Assembly: GCA_028571685.1 (NCBI GenBank)
Contig: CM053156.1
Span: 81,595,049-81,659,048, forward strand
From: Heterohyrax brucei
Taxonomy: Eukaryota > Chordata > Mammalia > Hyracoidea > Procaviidae
Direction: 5' to 3'
Length of the DNA stretch: 64,000 nucleotides
In this document: piece after piece, positions 11,621-21,541 of the stretch
How the letters are laid out: each line of letters begins with the position of its first letter
Position numbering within the stretch: position 1 is the first letter of the stretch
Position numbers and translations under genes: made by a program
The notes under the pieces: model-generated
Seen by the model: only the letters and a program-made list of their open reading frames with translations
What the model was told of the DNA's origin: nothing
Databases searched by the model: none

Positions 11621-12058
11621 TTAAACTGGTCCTCCTTGTAGACATATGGATATTATCCTATCACTGACAGCATTGTGCTTCAGGACAGATCTTGAAATGT
11701 TCTTTTTGATGATCCATGCAACAGCATTCCTCTTCCAGTTGTCATTCCCAGCATAAAAGACCACATGATTGACTGAAACAAAATGACAGATATCAGCCCA
11801 TTTCAAACAATAATGCCTAGGATGTCCAGTGCTTGCGTGTTCTGTTTCATTTTTGATGATATCCAATTTTGCTAGGTTCATGCTTTGTATATTTCGTATT
11901 CCATTTATTAATGGATGTTTGCAGATATCTCTTCTCATTTTGAGTCTTGCCACATCAGCAAATGAAGGTTCTAGAATCTTGACTGCATCCATGTCACTAA
12001 GGTCAACTTTACTCTGAGAAGGCAGCTCTTGCCCGCTTGTCTTCTGAGTGCTTTCCAA
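11621..12058 (-). pseudogene. RTE endonuclease, N-terminal half remnant
   Basis: 145-codon frame with 'NIQSMNLAKLDIIKNETE', 'FYAGNDNWKRNAVAWI' and 'NAVSDRIISICLQG', in the order expected for the first half of the RTE endonuclease. The residues before about position 35 correspond to element leader sequence. Confidence 0.85.
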
Positions 12059-12290
12059 CCTGGGGTCTCATCATCAGACAACATTCTGCTGCTATTCATA
12101 AGGTTTTCACTGGCTGATTCTTTCCAGAAGTAGACCACCAGGCAATTCTTACTAGTCTGTCTTAGTCTGAAAGCTCAGCTGAAATCTGTCCACTGTAGGC
12201 GTCTCTGCTGCTGTTTCAATACCAACAGCATAGCTTCCAGCTTCACAGCAACACATGAGCCCCCACAACAGGACAAACTAACAAATTGGG

Positions 12291-12490
12291 GATATTATTA
12301 TATTAACAATTACTATTTACTACTAGTAAATTATTGATTAATAAGGATTATTTATTATAATTATAATTGTATCATACATTAATATATCATTATAACATTA
12401 TTGTAAAATATTACTAGCTTTGCTATTTTTGTGATCACTTAAAACATTTAATGTTGATCATTGTTACAATTTTGAACACACTTTAATATG
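12291..12490. repeat. AT-rich low-complexity tract
   Basis: Nearly all A/T with irregular 'ttataattataatt' motifs. Lies between the RTE 5' end and the next SINE. Confidence 0.8.
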
Positions 12491-12499
12491 AGCAGTGAT

Positions 12500-12825
12500 G
12501 TTATTGATGGTTCACTGGTAGAATTCTCTCCTGACATGCAGAGACCTGAGTTTGATTTCTACCCAACACAGCTGATGGGCAGCTACCATCTGACTGTCAG
12601 AGGAAGCCTGGGTGCTGAACAGATTTCAACAAAGCTTCCAGATTAAGACAAACTGGGAAGAAAGACCTGGTAATCTACTTTCAAAAATCAACTAATGAAA
12701 CCCTATGGATCACAACAGCCCAAGGCCCCACCGCTCACAGGGCTGGCCCAAGACTGGGAAGCGTTTTGTTCCATTGCGCATGGGGTGCCTGGAGTCAGAG
12801 GCCAACCCAGCAGCAGCTCTGCAAG
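12500..12825 (+). mobile_element. tRNA-Gly-headed, RTE-tailed SINE
   Basis: Positions 12500-12570 align by eye with tRNA-Gly: A box 'ggttcactggtagaattctc' and B box 'gagtttgatttct'. The body is RTE-like ('gcttccagattaagacaaac' near 12634) and the end is 'gcatggggtgcctggagtca' near 12778. Same plan as the copies at 6.1 and 62.3 kb. Confidence 0.78.
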
Positions 12826-12889
12826 CAATGCCTCAGTGACCGTCAGCTCCTGTTGCTTCCGATCAAACAGCACCATAGCTGCTGAGGAT

Positions 12890-13010
12890 GACGTGCTCTC
12901 CCTAGGCCAGGCCCTGTCTTAGCACAGCTGTGTGCATCTTTTCCCGTGAGACGGGCAGCACCTTCCTCCCATTATAGAATGAGCAAGTGGAGGCCCTATC
13001 TGACTATAAG
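12890..13010 (-). mobile_element. MIR SINE fragment, weak
   Basis: 'ggccaggccctgtcttagca' followed by a decayed core 'cccattatagaatgagcaag' suggests reversed MIR. Confidence 0.35.
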
Positions 13011-13222
13011 CTCTGCAGCAGCCCAGACTACAGCCTCCACCACCTGTAGACCTCCTGAAGCGGTGGCAGGTGCCAGTGGTCCTCTGTGCCTACTCAGCCC
13101 AGGCTTTCCATCCACTAATGTAAACAGAGACAGTTGGGAGCATCTCCCTCGGAACTACAGGAAGCCTGAAGAGCCTGGGCCTTCCAAGTGGATAATGTGA
13201 CTCTCTGATGGCAATTGGGGTT

Positions 13223-13387
13223 AAAAAAAAAAAAAAAAAGATTGCTGTTGAATTAATTCCAACTCATAGTGACTCAACAGAACAGAGCAGAGCTGCCCCA
13301 CACAGTTTCCAAGGAGTATTTGGTGGATTCAAACTGCTGACTCTTCAATTAGCAGTCAAGCTCTTAACCACTATGCCACCAGCTCAG
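13223..13387 (-). mobile_element. AfroSINE, short form
   Basis: Starts with a 17-A run (reverse of the T-rich end), then 'ctcatagtgactcaacagaa' and 'taaccactatgccaccagct'. Confidence 0.9.
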
Positions 13388-13397
13388 TTGGAATGGT

Positions 13398-13740
13398 GTT
13401 TAAAAGCAGGATTTTGAAGTTGCCAGAGCTGTCTTCAAATCCCAGTTCCCCCTGGTGCCCATAGATGACTAACATAGCTTCTCCGAACCTCAGTATTTTC
13501 ATCTTAAAAATGCAACTAGTAATAGTGCCTACGTCGTAAAAATCAGTTGTTGAATCTATTCCAACTCATGACAACCTCACGTGTGTGGAAGCAGAACTGT
13601 GGTCCATAAGCTTTTTAATGGCTGAGGTTTGGGAAGTAGACCACCTAGCATTTCTTCCAAGGTAGCTCTGGGTGGACTCAAACCTCCTCAGCACTGAGAA
13701 TAAGGCCTGACTCGTAGGATATGCTCAATAAATACCCTCA
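13398..13740 (+). mobile_element. MIR SINE interrupted by an AfroSINE
   Basis: First part 13398-13537 with 'cttcaaatcccagttccccc' and 'gaacctcagtattttcatct'. Last part 13691-13740 with 'gatatgctcaataaatac'. The gap is exactly filled by the AfroSINE. Confidence 0.7.
13538..13690 (-). mobile_element. AfroSINE, long form, head-truncated
   Basis: 'ttgttgaatctattccaact' to 'gggtggactcaaacctcct'. The tRNA-like head beyond the B box is missing. Inserted in MIR. Confidence 0.85.
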
Positions 13741-13754
13741 AAATACACACACTT

Positions 13755-14330
13755 GTACACATGCCCACGGAAGCAACCGCCAAGAAATCAAATGACAGAT
13801 TAGACTGGGCAGATCTACTGCACAAGATTTCTCTAGATTATTAAAAAACAAAGATGTCACTTTCAGGACTGAGGTATACCCAACCCAAGCCATGGTATTT
13901 CCAGTCACCTCAAATGTGTGTGAAAGCTGGACAATGAATAAGGAAGAGCTAAGAAGAATTAATGTCTTTGAATTACAGTGTTGGCAAAGAATACTGAATA
14001 AGCCATGGGATTCTAGAACAAACAAACCTGTCTTGGAAGAAGGACAGCTAGAATGCCCCTTAGAAGCACAGATCAGAGGCTTCAGCTCACATAGTCTGCA
14101 CTCGTTTCAGGAAGTATCAGTCCCTGGAGAAGGATTTTACGCTTGATAAAGTAGAGGGTTGGTGAAAAACAGGCAGAACCTCGACAACAGGGGTTGACAC
14201 AAGGGCTGCAACAATTGCTCAAACACAGCAATCGTCGTGAGGATAGTAAGACCAAGCAGTGCTTCATTCTGTTGTACATGGGGTCACTATGGGCCAGAAC
14301 TGACTCAACGGCAACTAGCAACAGCAGCAT
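13755..14330 (+). mobile_element. RTE LINE 3' end
   Basis: Begins in the RT C-terminal coding part ('acggaagcaaccgccaagaa') and runs to the canonical end 'ggtcactatgggccagaact' then 'caactagcaacagcagc'. 5'-truncated copy. Confidence 0.88.
13892..14146 (+). pseudogene. RTE reverse transcriptase C-terminal remnant
   Basis: 84-codon frame with 'CESWTMNKEELRRINVFELQ' followed by 'CWQRILNKPW', the RTE post-RT block. Decays toward the end. Non-functional. Confidence 0.85.
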
Positions 14331-14370
14331 ACATACATGTACACATACATGCATACATATATGCTACATG
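14331..14370. repeat. (CATA)n-like microsatellite
   Basis: Imperfect 'catacatgtacacatacatg' tract following the RTE tail. Probably grew from its simple-repeat end. Confidence 0.8.
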
Positions 14371-14825
14371 TCAGAAAGCTAGATCAGGAGCATCAAACCC
14401 ATATGCCTCTAAGAGCCAGGCAGGAAGGAGCGAGGTGAGCCCACAGGGGAGACTGCAGGGAGTCGTGGAGAGTGGGGTGACCAGCAAATCGCTTTCTCAG
14501 TCCAAGACAAGTAGTAACTATTCACTTTAAGACAGAAATTTGGGAACAGAGTTTCCAGTAGTCAGAACTCCAAGTTTGGGGCTTTTTGGTTTTTGTTTTT
14601 CCAAGAGAAGCTATGAATCCATTAAGTGAAATTTTCTAATTTGTAACATGTTGGCAATCGCTTTGTTTTTAAAACATGGTGCTGGTCAAATCAAACATAA
14701 CTTCAAGCCAAACACAGCTCTGCAGCCCACTTGTATCCAGGCCTCTTGTATCCAGCAAAAAAAGGGATATTTATCTTCCGATATTTTCTTTTCCTGCTTC
14801 ATCTTTGTTGATACCGAGCTAGGCC
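14371..14825. other. Unassigned stretch
   Basis: Nothing recognised. Confidence 0.35.
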
Positions 14826-14986
14826 TCCCAAACCAAAAATTGCTGTCAAGTCAATTCTGAGTCATTGTGACCCTACAGGACAGACTAGAACTGCCCCTTG
14901 CAATTTCCAAGAGGTGCCTGGTAGATTCACATTGTCAGTCTTTAGGTTAGCAGCCAAGTTTTTAACCCCTGCACCGCGCCAGGGCA
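14826..14986 (-). mobile_element. AfroSINE, short form
   Basis: 'aattgctgtcaagtcaattc' through 'cctgcaccgcgccagggc'. Complete. Confidence 0.9.
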
Positions 14987-15480
14987 TTTGACAATAATTT
15001 CCTAGTCCCTTCAACACTGTTACCCTGAGGAAATCTTTAAGCCTTGAGCTGATACTGTCCCCACAAGTCATCTTGGAACCAAACAGTGGTTTAGCTGAAT
15101 TAGAAAAGAATGTCTGTGTGACGCATTATACTCTTTCAAGAAATGATCTACATCTGATCGAATTGAGAACAGCAACTCAAAACCATCGATGGAAAGCAGG
15201 GGGCTGTGAGTTTCTGGTGACGATAGTGACACTGTTTTAAAAAGGCTGTTGAGAACAGAGGCACAACTGGAAGGCTATAACCAGTGTCCTGACTTGTACA
15301 TGTTGAAATGGTGTTGGTATTGTGTATATTTTCACTCAGAAAAAAAAAATAGAAGAAACAATAATCATCACCATGTAGGCTGGGCTGCATAGAGGCAGGT
15401 GGAGATACAAAATGACCTCAGCTGATTTCTTTGCACTCTGGAAATTCTGTTCATCCAAAATGAGCCATTGGTCTCTTGGT
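14987..15480. other. Unassigned stretch with possible A-tailed retrosequence
   Basis: 15100-15355 ends in 'tcactcagaaaaaaaaaata', which could be the tail of an unrecognised plus-strand retrocopy. No parent was recognised. Confidence 0.3.
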
Positions 15481-15489
15481 GTCTAGACA

Positions 15490-15905
15490 TGATATATTAG
15501 CTTTCTGCAGCTGCCGTAATAAGTAATCTCAAATTATCTGGTTTAAGATAACAAAAATGTATCGTGCTGCAGTTCTGGAGGCCAAATTCAGGGTGCCAGC
15601 AGGGTTATGCTCTCACCAGAGGCTCTGGGGGAAGATTCTCTCTCAGCTTTTGGCCATCCCAGGCGTTCCTTGGCATATGGCAGAACGTAACGGAGCTTTG
15701 AGTCTGTCTCCAAGGGGCTGTCTTCCCTTAGTCATGCTGGGTTAGAGTCCACCTTACTGTAGTGTGACCTCATGTTCACTTAATAAATTGCATCCGCAAA
15801 GACCCTACTTACAAATAGGTTCCCATCCACAGGTGGTAGTGGTTAGGACCTCAACAGACCTCTCTGGGGGCGAGGGATGCAATGCCACTACCCCTCACAC
15901 GTGGC
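15490..15905 (-). mobile_element. MaLR (MLT1-like) solo LTR, reversed
   Basis: Ordered reversed MLT1 blocks: 'gctttctgcagctgccgtaa' near 15501, 'gctgcagttctggaggccaa' near 15567, 'tgtgacctcatgttcactta' near 15763, 'aagaccctacttacaaatag' near 15799. Confidence 0.75.
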
Positions 15906-16124
15906 GTGACTCCTTCACCAGCACCCTTTCTCTCTGAGCCAGCACCTCCTCCCCGACCTGCCTGTTGGATCAGCTCTTTCATGTGACAGTGACTCGTGGC
16001 TGCAAGTGGCTCCGGCGTCCTGTCAGTGTTCAGCACTGCATAAATAACATGCTAATAGGGTCGCCAGGCAGCCAGCCAACGTGACTGCTCCACAGTCACT
16101 GGTCATTCAGGTCTGCCCAGAGGT

Positions 16125-16255
16125 GCCTCAAAAGAAAAGCCTGGCAATCTGTTTCTGAAAAATCAGTCATGGAAAACTCAGTAGTGCACACAGTTCTACT
16201 CTGACACACAAGGGGTCACCATGAGCAAGAATCAATTTGACTGCAACTAGTTTGG
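16125..16255 (+). mobile_element. AfroSINE, long form, lacking head
   Basis: Starts inside the long-form block ('cctggcaatctgtttctgaa') and ends 'caatttgactgcaactagtt'. Confidence 0.75.
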
Positions 16256-16258
16256 TAT

Positions 16259-16282
16259 ACACACACACACACACACACACTT
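16259..16282. repeat. (CA)n microsatellite
   Basis: Twelve CA units directly after an AfroSINE end. Confidence 0.95.
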
Positions 16283-16294
16283 ATTTATGTTTAT

Positions 16295-16490
16295 AGTGGC
16301 ACAGTGGTTAAAATGCTTGATTGCTGACCAAAAGATCAGCTGTTCAAACTCACCCACCTCCAAGGGACAAAGACATGACAGTCCGTTTCCTCAAAGATGT
16401 CAGCTTGGAGACCCTAGGAGGCAGTCCTGCTCTGTCCTATAGGATCCCTCTGAATCAGCATCAACTGGATGGCAATGAGTTTGGTGTTCT
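16295..16490 (+). mobile_element. AfroSINE, long form
   Basis: 'agtggcacagtggttaaaat' to 'catcaactggatggcaatga'. Complete. Confidence 0.9.
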
Positions 16491-16965
16491 CTTTTTGATG
16501 TAGACAATATTTTCATGAAGGTTAGAAATGTGTACTTGGGCTTAGAGAGGCACAGTTTATTTTTTTGGTGCTTGAATTGCTACCCAATTCTTGCACTGTT
16601 TGTTTGGGGTTTTTTTTCCCATGAAAAAAAGGAAAGTTTCAAAGGAAGGTCATGACACAGCTCAAGGACAATAGCACCAGACTTAAAACCAGGACTTCCG
16701 ACGCCGCACGTTCATGTTGTTCTCCTTCATCTCCTTCACGTTGTCCATTCTTCATCTTTCTGTTACCAGCTGGGTGGAAAAACCCAGGTTGCCTGGGGAC
16801 TCCTGCAGAAGCCCTGCCCCTACCATGTCCCTCTGCTTCACCTCTTTGCACCCCATTCTTTTTCAGATGCACAAAGCATCTTTGGGGGGGGAGGTTTCAG
16901 AGGATAGATTGAGATAATGGCTGTGATGTGGTGTGAAAAGCTCCTGCAAAAAATATATATACACA
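16491..16965. other. Unassigned stretch
   Basis: No repeat or gene recognised. Overlapping frames on both strands (60-86 codons) are chance. Confidence 0.35.
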
Positions 16966-17163
16966 TATCCATTCCTGTCTCATCAATTCACAACTCCTAG
17001 AAACCCTGTAAGACAGAGTAGAACTGCCCAGGGGCGTTCCTAGGCAGCATCTTTATAGAGACAGACTGCCACATATTTCTCCCGAGGAACTGCTGGTGGA
17101 TTTGAACTACTGACCTTTTGGTTAGCAGCTGAGAGCCCTCAACCACTGTGCCACCAGGGCTCC
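16966..17163 (-). mobile_element. AfroSINE, long form
   Basis: 'cctgtctcatcaattcacaa' to 'aaccactgtgccaccagggc'. Complete. Confidence 0.9.
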
Positions 17164-17767
17164 GTCGTATGTAATAATAGGGATTATTATTATACAGGCT
17201 GCCTGATTTCTAACAAACAGCTGCACAAAGGTGCCAGTGAATCAAAATGCGAGCCCTTGTCATTTATGCAAAATAAGAAGACAACAACTAGAAAAGAAAA
17301 TATCCTTCCTTGTCTCTCTCTCTCTCCCTTTTGCTTTCATCCTCAACATACCCCATTACCAAAAGCCCTCAAGGCTTCTCTGTTGATAACTCACACAATA
17401 AACATAGTAAAAATCAGTAAAATACCAGGTTGTCTAAGGTTCATTTTTTGAGTCCAAGGTGTCACTTAGAAAATGTCTGTTGGGGGGTGAGAGGTCGGGG
17501 GTGGGGATGGGGTTGGGGGAGGGATTGAACTATGTGATGAAAAAATGACCACAATTGTGGAGTCAAGAGAAGCAGGCTGTGCAGTGTCCTCTGTCTACCT
17601 TTCGGCCCCTCCTTCTGTGTCCCACCCCCACCCCACCCATCACACACACAACCTCCCCTCTCTCGGAACACCAGAACCTCCACCGTGTTCAGCCATCTCA
17701 AACCCAGCACCGCTTTCTACAGCAATTGTTTCTGTAACAGTATGTTTACTATTCTAAAACCGCAATA
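17164..17767. other. Unassigned stretch with strand-asymmetric tracts
   Basis: Contains a CT-rich tract (17305-17335), a G-rich block (17482-17523) and a C-rich block (17615-17660). No gene or repeat family recognised. Confidence 0.4.
17482..17523 (+). other. Potential G-quadruplex sequence
   Basis: Six runs of three or more G within 42 bases, with loops of 1-9 bases. Confidence 0.6.
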
Positions 17768-17942
17768 ACCAAAAACCGTTGCCATTGGGTTGATTCTGAC
17801 TCGTGGCGACCCCGCAGAGTAGAACTGTGCTCCACAGGCTTTCAATGGTTGGATTTTAGAAGCAGATACCAAAGCTTTTTTCAGAGGCAACTCTTCAGAG
17901 ATCAGCTGATCACGTTAACCATTCGTACCACCCAGGGACTCC
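17768..17942 (-). mobile_element. AfroSINE, long form
   Basis: 'ccgttgccattgggttgatt' to 'cgtaccacccagggactcc'. Confidence 0.9.
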
Positions 17943-17989
17943 AAAACTACATTAGAGATAACACAATACGTCTACCCACATGAAGGTTG

Positions 17990-18117
17990 TTTCTAGCTGC
18001 CACTGAGCTGACAGTAACTCATGGGGACCCCACGTGCGTCAAAGCAGAACAGTGCTCCAAAGGGTTTTCAATGGCTGTGACATTTCCGAAACAGATTGCC
18101 AGGGCTGTCTTCCAAGA
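17990..18117 (-). mobile_element. AfroSINE, long form, head missing
   Basis: 'gctgccactgagctgacagt' to 'agattgccagggctgtcttc'. Confidence 0.8.
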
Positions 18118-18269
18118 CCCACATCGTATAGCTACGTCTTAAAAAATAAACAAACGAAGAAAAAAACCTGTTTACTATACCAACCCCACAATACAAATAG
18201 TAAATACAGGGAATAGACATTAGAGTAAAAATCACGATGTGTTTTATAGATGTGTGTGTGTATGTATGA

Positions 18270-18421
18270 ACACCTGTTACAGTAGAGTCAATTCCAGCTC
18301 ATAACGACCCTACAGGATAGAGCTTCCTTAGCAGGGTTTCCAAGGAGCAGCCAGTAGATTTGAACTGCCAGCCTTTGGGTTAGCAGCTGTAGCTCTTGAT
18401 CGCTGCATCACCAGATGTTCC
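18270..18421 (-). mobile_element. AfroSINE, short form
   Basis: 'gttacagtagagtcaattcc' to 'cgctgcatcaccagatgttc'. Confidence 0.88.
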
Positions 18422-18562
18422 TATGTATATAAGCATGTGTCTTTCTGTATGTGTAGGCATGTGGTGTGCTCATACACAGTCATGTGCTGGCTCTGCAGTG
18501 TTAGAAGACATGGATCTAGAAGTCAGGATTTAAGAGAACTAATGTCACCCATAATATACACC

Positions 18563-18718
18563 TGCAGCCATGGTGGTGCGGTAGTTAAGCATATGGCTGC
18601 CAATCCAAAGGTGAGCAGTTCGAATCCACCTACCGATCCTCAGAAACCTCATGGGGCAATTCTACTCTCCTCAAGGGTCCCTGTGAGTTGGAGTCCATTT
18701 GATGACAAGGATTGTGGC
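18563..18718 (+). mobile_element. AfroSINE, short form
   Basis: 'gccatggtggtgcggtagtt' to 'gtccatttgatgacaaggat'. Confidence 0.9.
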
Positions 18719-18852
18719 TTTTGGGGTTTAACACAACATTTAACAATTATTTGCACCTTTTCTTTATACCGACATCTTAAAAGAAAAACTGAATGACACA
18801 CATAAGTGCACATGTGTTGGTGAGTGTACATGTGCACACATATATGACGACT

Positions 18853-19195
18853 GCCAATCAAACTCACAAACTCATCCTAGAAAAACTGCTACCTACCTCA
18901 CTGCTGAATATCACTACGGTCACCTTCAAAGGACTGCCCTTGGGAAGCCATGTATCGATGTCAGTGCCTAGTCCACCTTTCAAAGCAATTTTGGAACTCT
19001 TTTTCTGGAATAGCCAATGAGAGCTTTCATCATACTACCCTTGATGTCCTGAATGTCATCAAAATGTCTTCCTTTCAAAATTTCCTTTATCTCTGGGGAA
19101 GGAAGAAAGTCACTGGGGGCCAGATCAGGCAAGTAGGAAGGGTGTTCCAACACAGGGATTTGTTTACTGGCTAGAAACTCCCTCACAGACAACTA
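18853..19195 (-). mobile_element. mariner DNA transposon, C-terminal half
   Basis: A terminal inverted-repeat-like sequence at 18855-18880 ('caatcaaactcacaaactca') is followed on the minus strand by transposase sequence up to 19195. The expected 5' half of the element is absent. Directly joined to an opposite-orientation piece of the same family. Confidence 0.75.
18980..19192 (-). pseudogene. mariner transposase C-terminal remnant
   Basis: 70-codon frame: 'SVREFLASKQIPVLEHPSYL' followed by 'PDLAPSDF', the degenerate YSPDLAPSD motif that holds the last acidic residue of the mariner catalytic triad. 'ILKGRHFDDIQDI' follows. The remaining C-terminus continues to about 18895 in another frame. 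Truncated and frameshifted, so inactive. Confidence 0.85.
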
Positions 19196-19391
19196 GACAA
19201 TTAAGTTCTCAAACTTGCCACCATCCACAATGGCCATTCCATAAAGAGTTCCAGAATTGCTCTGAAGTGTGGGTTAGACACTGACTTCAGTGCATAGCTT
19301 CCCAAGGGGAGTACTTCGGAGGTGACCATAGTGATACTCAGCAGCGAGGTATGAAGCATGCAGAACAATTAAGTTCATGGACTTAATTGTC
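19196..19391 (+). mobile_element. Internally deleted mariner (MITE-like), opposite strand
   Basis: Bounded by inverted 'gacaattaagt' ends (19196-19206 and 19381-19391). Between them, on the plus strand, lies a transposase C-terminal remnant ('KEFQNCSEVW' near 19243, 'CIASQGEYFGGD' near 19291). It carries the inverted second copy of the segment at 18894-18966. Confidence 0.6.
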
Positions 19392-19398
19392 AGACCTT

Positions 19399-19430
19399 TG
19401 TGTGTGTGTGTGTGTGTGTGTGTAAGTATG
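19399..19430. repeat. (TG)n microsatellite
   Basis: About 13 TG units then imperfect 'tatgtacgtatg'. Abuts the mariner remnant. Confidence 0.95.
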
Positions 19431-19431
19431 T

Positions 19432-19747
19432 ACGTATGTGTGTTTCTTACATATGTATGTCTGTAATACATAGAACATACATGCTCATGTGTTCTCCTCC
19501 TCCTTGTCATTATCCTGAATCCAACAACTACCAGGAAGCAATGGACTCCAGGGAAGTATGTGAAGCGGGGATTAGCACAGTCAGAATCCTGACAGGGGAG
19601 GATTATGCTGGCACCTCCCGTGGAAGGCGGGCAGGAACAAGAGCAGAAGCAGGGAAGCCGTCTTGGAACATAGCAACAGGAATCAGAGAGGAAAGAGAGA
19701 AGGCTCCTGGTGGGACCCACACTGCCCCCAGGGGGGTCTTGGAATTC
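19432..19747. other. Unassigned stretch
   Basis: No family recognised. The 116- and 162-codon opposing frames here draw on the TG repeat and have no domain. Confidence 0.35.
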
Positions 19748-19749
19748 TG

Positions 19750-19923
19750 AGGTCTGGTGCAATAGTTAAGCATGTGGCTGCTAACTGAAACCCACCGGGC
19801 ACTTCACAGGATAAAGATGTAGCAGTTGGCTTCTCTAAAGATTTACAGCTTTGGGTACCCAGCGGGGTAGTGCCGCACTGCAGCATCACTGAGTCAGAAT
19901 CTACTCAGCTCAACAGATTCGGG
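19750..19923 (+). mobile_element. AfroSINE, long form, decayed
   Basis: 'gcaatagttaagcatgtggc' to 'cagaatctactcagctcaac', with part of the B-box region lost. Confidence 0.75.
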
Positions 19924-19929
19924 TGTTTA

Positions 19930-20093
19930 GTGGTCTACCAAAAGGTTCCCTTCAAACTCATCCAACACCTCTGCAGGAGAAAGACCAGGCAATCTGCTCC
20001 TAGGTCGAAATTGTAGCTCAGGAAACCCCACAGGCAGTTCTACTCTGTGATCCGGGGTCTCGATGAGTCAGAACTGACTTAATGGTGCGTGAT
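19930..20093 (+). mobile_element. AfroSINE, long form, head-truncated
   Basis: 'taccaaaaggttcccttcaa' to 'gtcagaactgacttaatggt'. Head-to-tail with the preceding copy. Confidence 0.78.
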
Positions 20094-20457
20094 GACAGTG
20101 GTCGTCACTATAATGGTCGAGGGAAGTGAAGTGACAGGACTACAAAAATGGAAAGAACACATGTGCCGTTGACCAGGGACTCTGGAAATAACAACATTGC
20201 CTAGGAACACTGGCTAATTCGGACGGATTTCTTCTTCAGTTGCCAGGTTCTATTGATTTGTAGGTTCTCTCCCTGGACTGTGAGCTTTCTGAAAGTCGGT
20301 CTTTGCCCTTGTTGTTTCTGGGGCTTCGGCATCTAGAACATGGGTCAGCAAACTGGAGTCTACCAGCCAAGCTCTGCCTACCACCTGTTTCTGTAAAACA
20401 AACTTTTATTGGCACACAGTCATACCCATTCACTTTCTTTTTTTTTGTATTGCCTGT

Positions 20458-21285
20458 TAATTTTCGTATTATTAAGTGAAATCCAAATCAATTTTGCATG
20501 CCCACCTTTCTTCAGCTTCTTCTGCTCTCTTTGTCCAGTGACAGCACACTCCTCCTTTCTGTTCTATACTTGTCATATCCTTCTGACGACCTCCTGTCTC
20601 TGTTTCTCCACCCTCTCCTCTCCCGTCTAAAAGGAGACCAGTAGGACAGCATCCTATAAATGCATACAGCCTTAAAGTATGCAAACCATATGGTCACATT
20701 GTGTCCCCCAGGTCCAGTCCATTTTTGCCCAAGGAGTTGACCTCGGCAGTATTTTCTGGTCAGGGGCAGCAGCAGGTCTAGGGGCCATGCTCCCAGGGGA
20801 TCTCCCAGGCTGTCAGACCGCGAATGGTGGTCTTTTGCTGGAGTTCTTGAGCTGCACCCCTGTTTTCCTTCCATTGCCACACGGACTCAATGCTGTATGC
20901 CTATCACGGCTGTCTTTGGTAGTGGCTGGGCACTATCTGGTTCTTCTGGTCACGTGTTGATACAGTCTCCCATTCACATGGGTCCTTCTGTTTCCTGGGT
21001 TCTTTTTCCTTGTGTCTTTTTAGTTCTTGGTGATCATCTGTTCCAGGTGAGCTGGCATCTGTTGGTACACCTCAGATGGAAGCTTGCTGTCTTTTAAGAC
21101 CCTGATGCCACTGACCAATGTGGGATGCAGAAGACCCTCTTAGAAATAGGTTAACTATACCAATTGGCCTCGATGCCCCCTGAGAGCATAGTCCCCAGAC
21201 CCCGCCCCTGCTACTCTATCCTTGTAATATTGGATTGAGATCAGAAGAATTTTCAGTTTATGGTGAAGTCCAGTTCAGTTGATCT
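20458..21285 (-). mobile_element. L1-type LINE 3' end, reversed
   Basis: Reversed tail blocks: 'attttgcatgcccaccttt' at 20492 and 'gtgacagcacactcctcctt' at 20538. UTR blocks follow: 'gttgacctcggcagtatttt' near 20737, 'tcttttaagaccctgatgcc' near 21090 and 'cagaccccgcccctgctact' near 21194. Inserted in the hAT element. Confidence 0.72.
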
Positions 21286-21367
21286 AGTTTCATTTTCTTA
21301 CTGTCTGTGTTACTTTTGAGCTACCTTGGCAGAGATGAGTACTTGCTACAGAGACCATCATAGCCAC

Positions 21368-21541
21368 TTTTGGATGCCATTGAGTCAATTCTGAGTCATA
21401 GCCACCCTGTAGGACAGACTAGAATTGCCCCATAGGCTGTAATCTTTGCAGGACCAGATTGTCAAGTCTTTTCTCCTGCTGAGTAGCTGGCATGTTTGAA
21501 CTGCCAACTTTCAGTGAATAGTCAAGCACTTAACCACTACA
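21368..21541 (-). mobile_element. AfroSINE, long form
   Basis: 'gatgccattgagtcaattct' to 'caagcacttaaccactacaa'. Inserted in the right half of the hAT element. Confidence 0.88.

Larger units (their letters stand above)
10053..12290 (-). mobile_element. RTE (BovB-like) LINE with internal deletion
   Basis: Minus-strand non-LTR retrotransposon. The 5' end is near 12290 ('cttccagcttcacagcaac' at 12234), followed by endonuclease (12058-11300) and linker. The start of the reverse transcriptase lies at 10701-10340. A junction near 10320-10335 leads to the element's 3' end (10319-10053, 'ggttcctacccgtaacaacc'). Most of the RT palm and C-terminus is missing. Many frameshifts; dead copy. Confidence 0.9.

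Noticed and set aside
12500-12570. Possible tRNA-Gly gene
   Set aside because: The head is diverged in the anticodon arm and acceptor stem and continues into a SINE body, so it is a tRNA-derived SINE promoter, not a tRNA gene.
19274-19762. 162-codon minus-strand frame
   Set aside because: Passes through a TG microsatellite (a run of His-Thr) and a mariner remnant. Low complexity, no domain.
20512-20880. 122-codon minus-strand frame
   Set aside because: Lies wholly inside an L1-type 3' UTR on its sense strand. Untranslated in the family.
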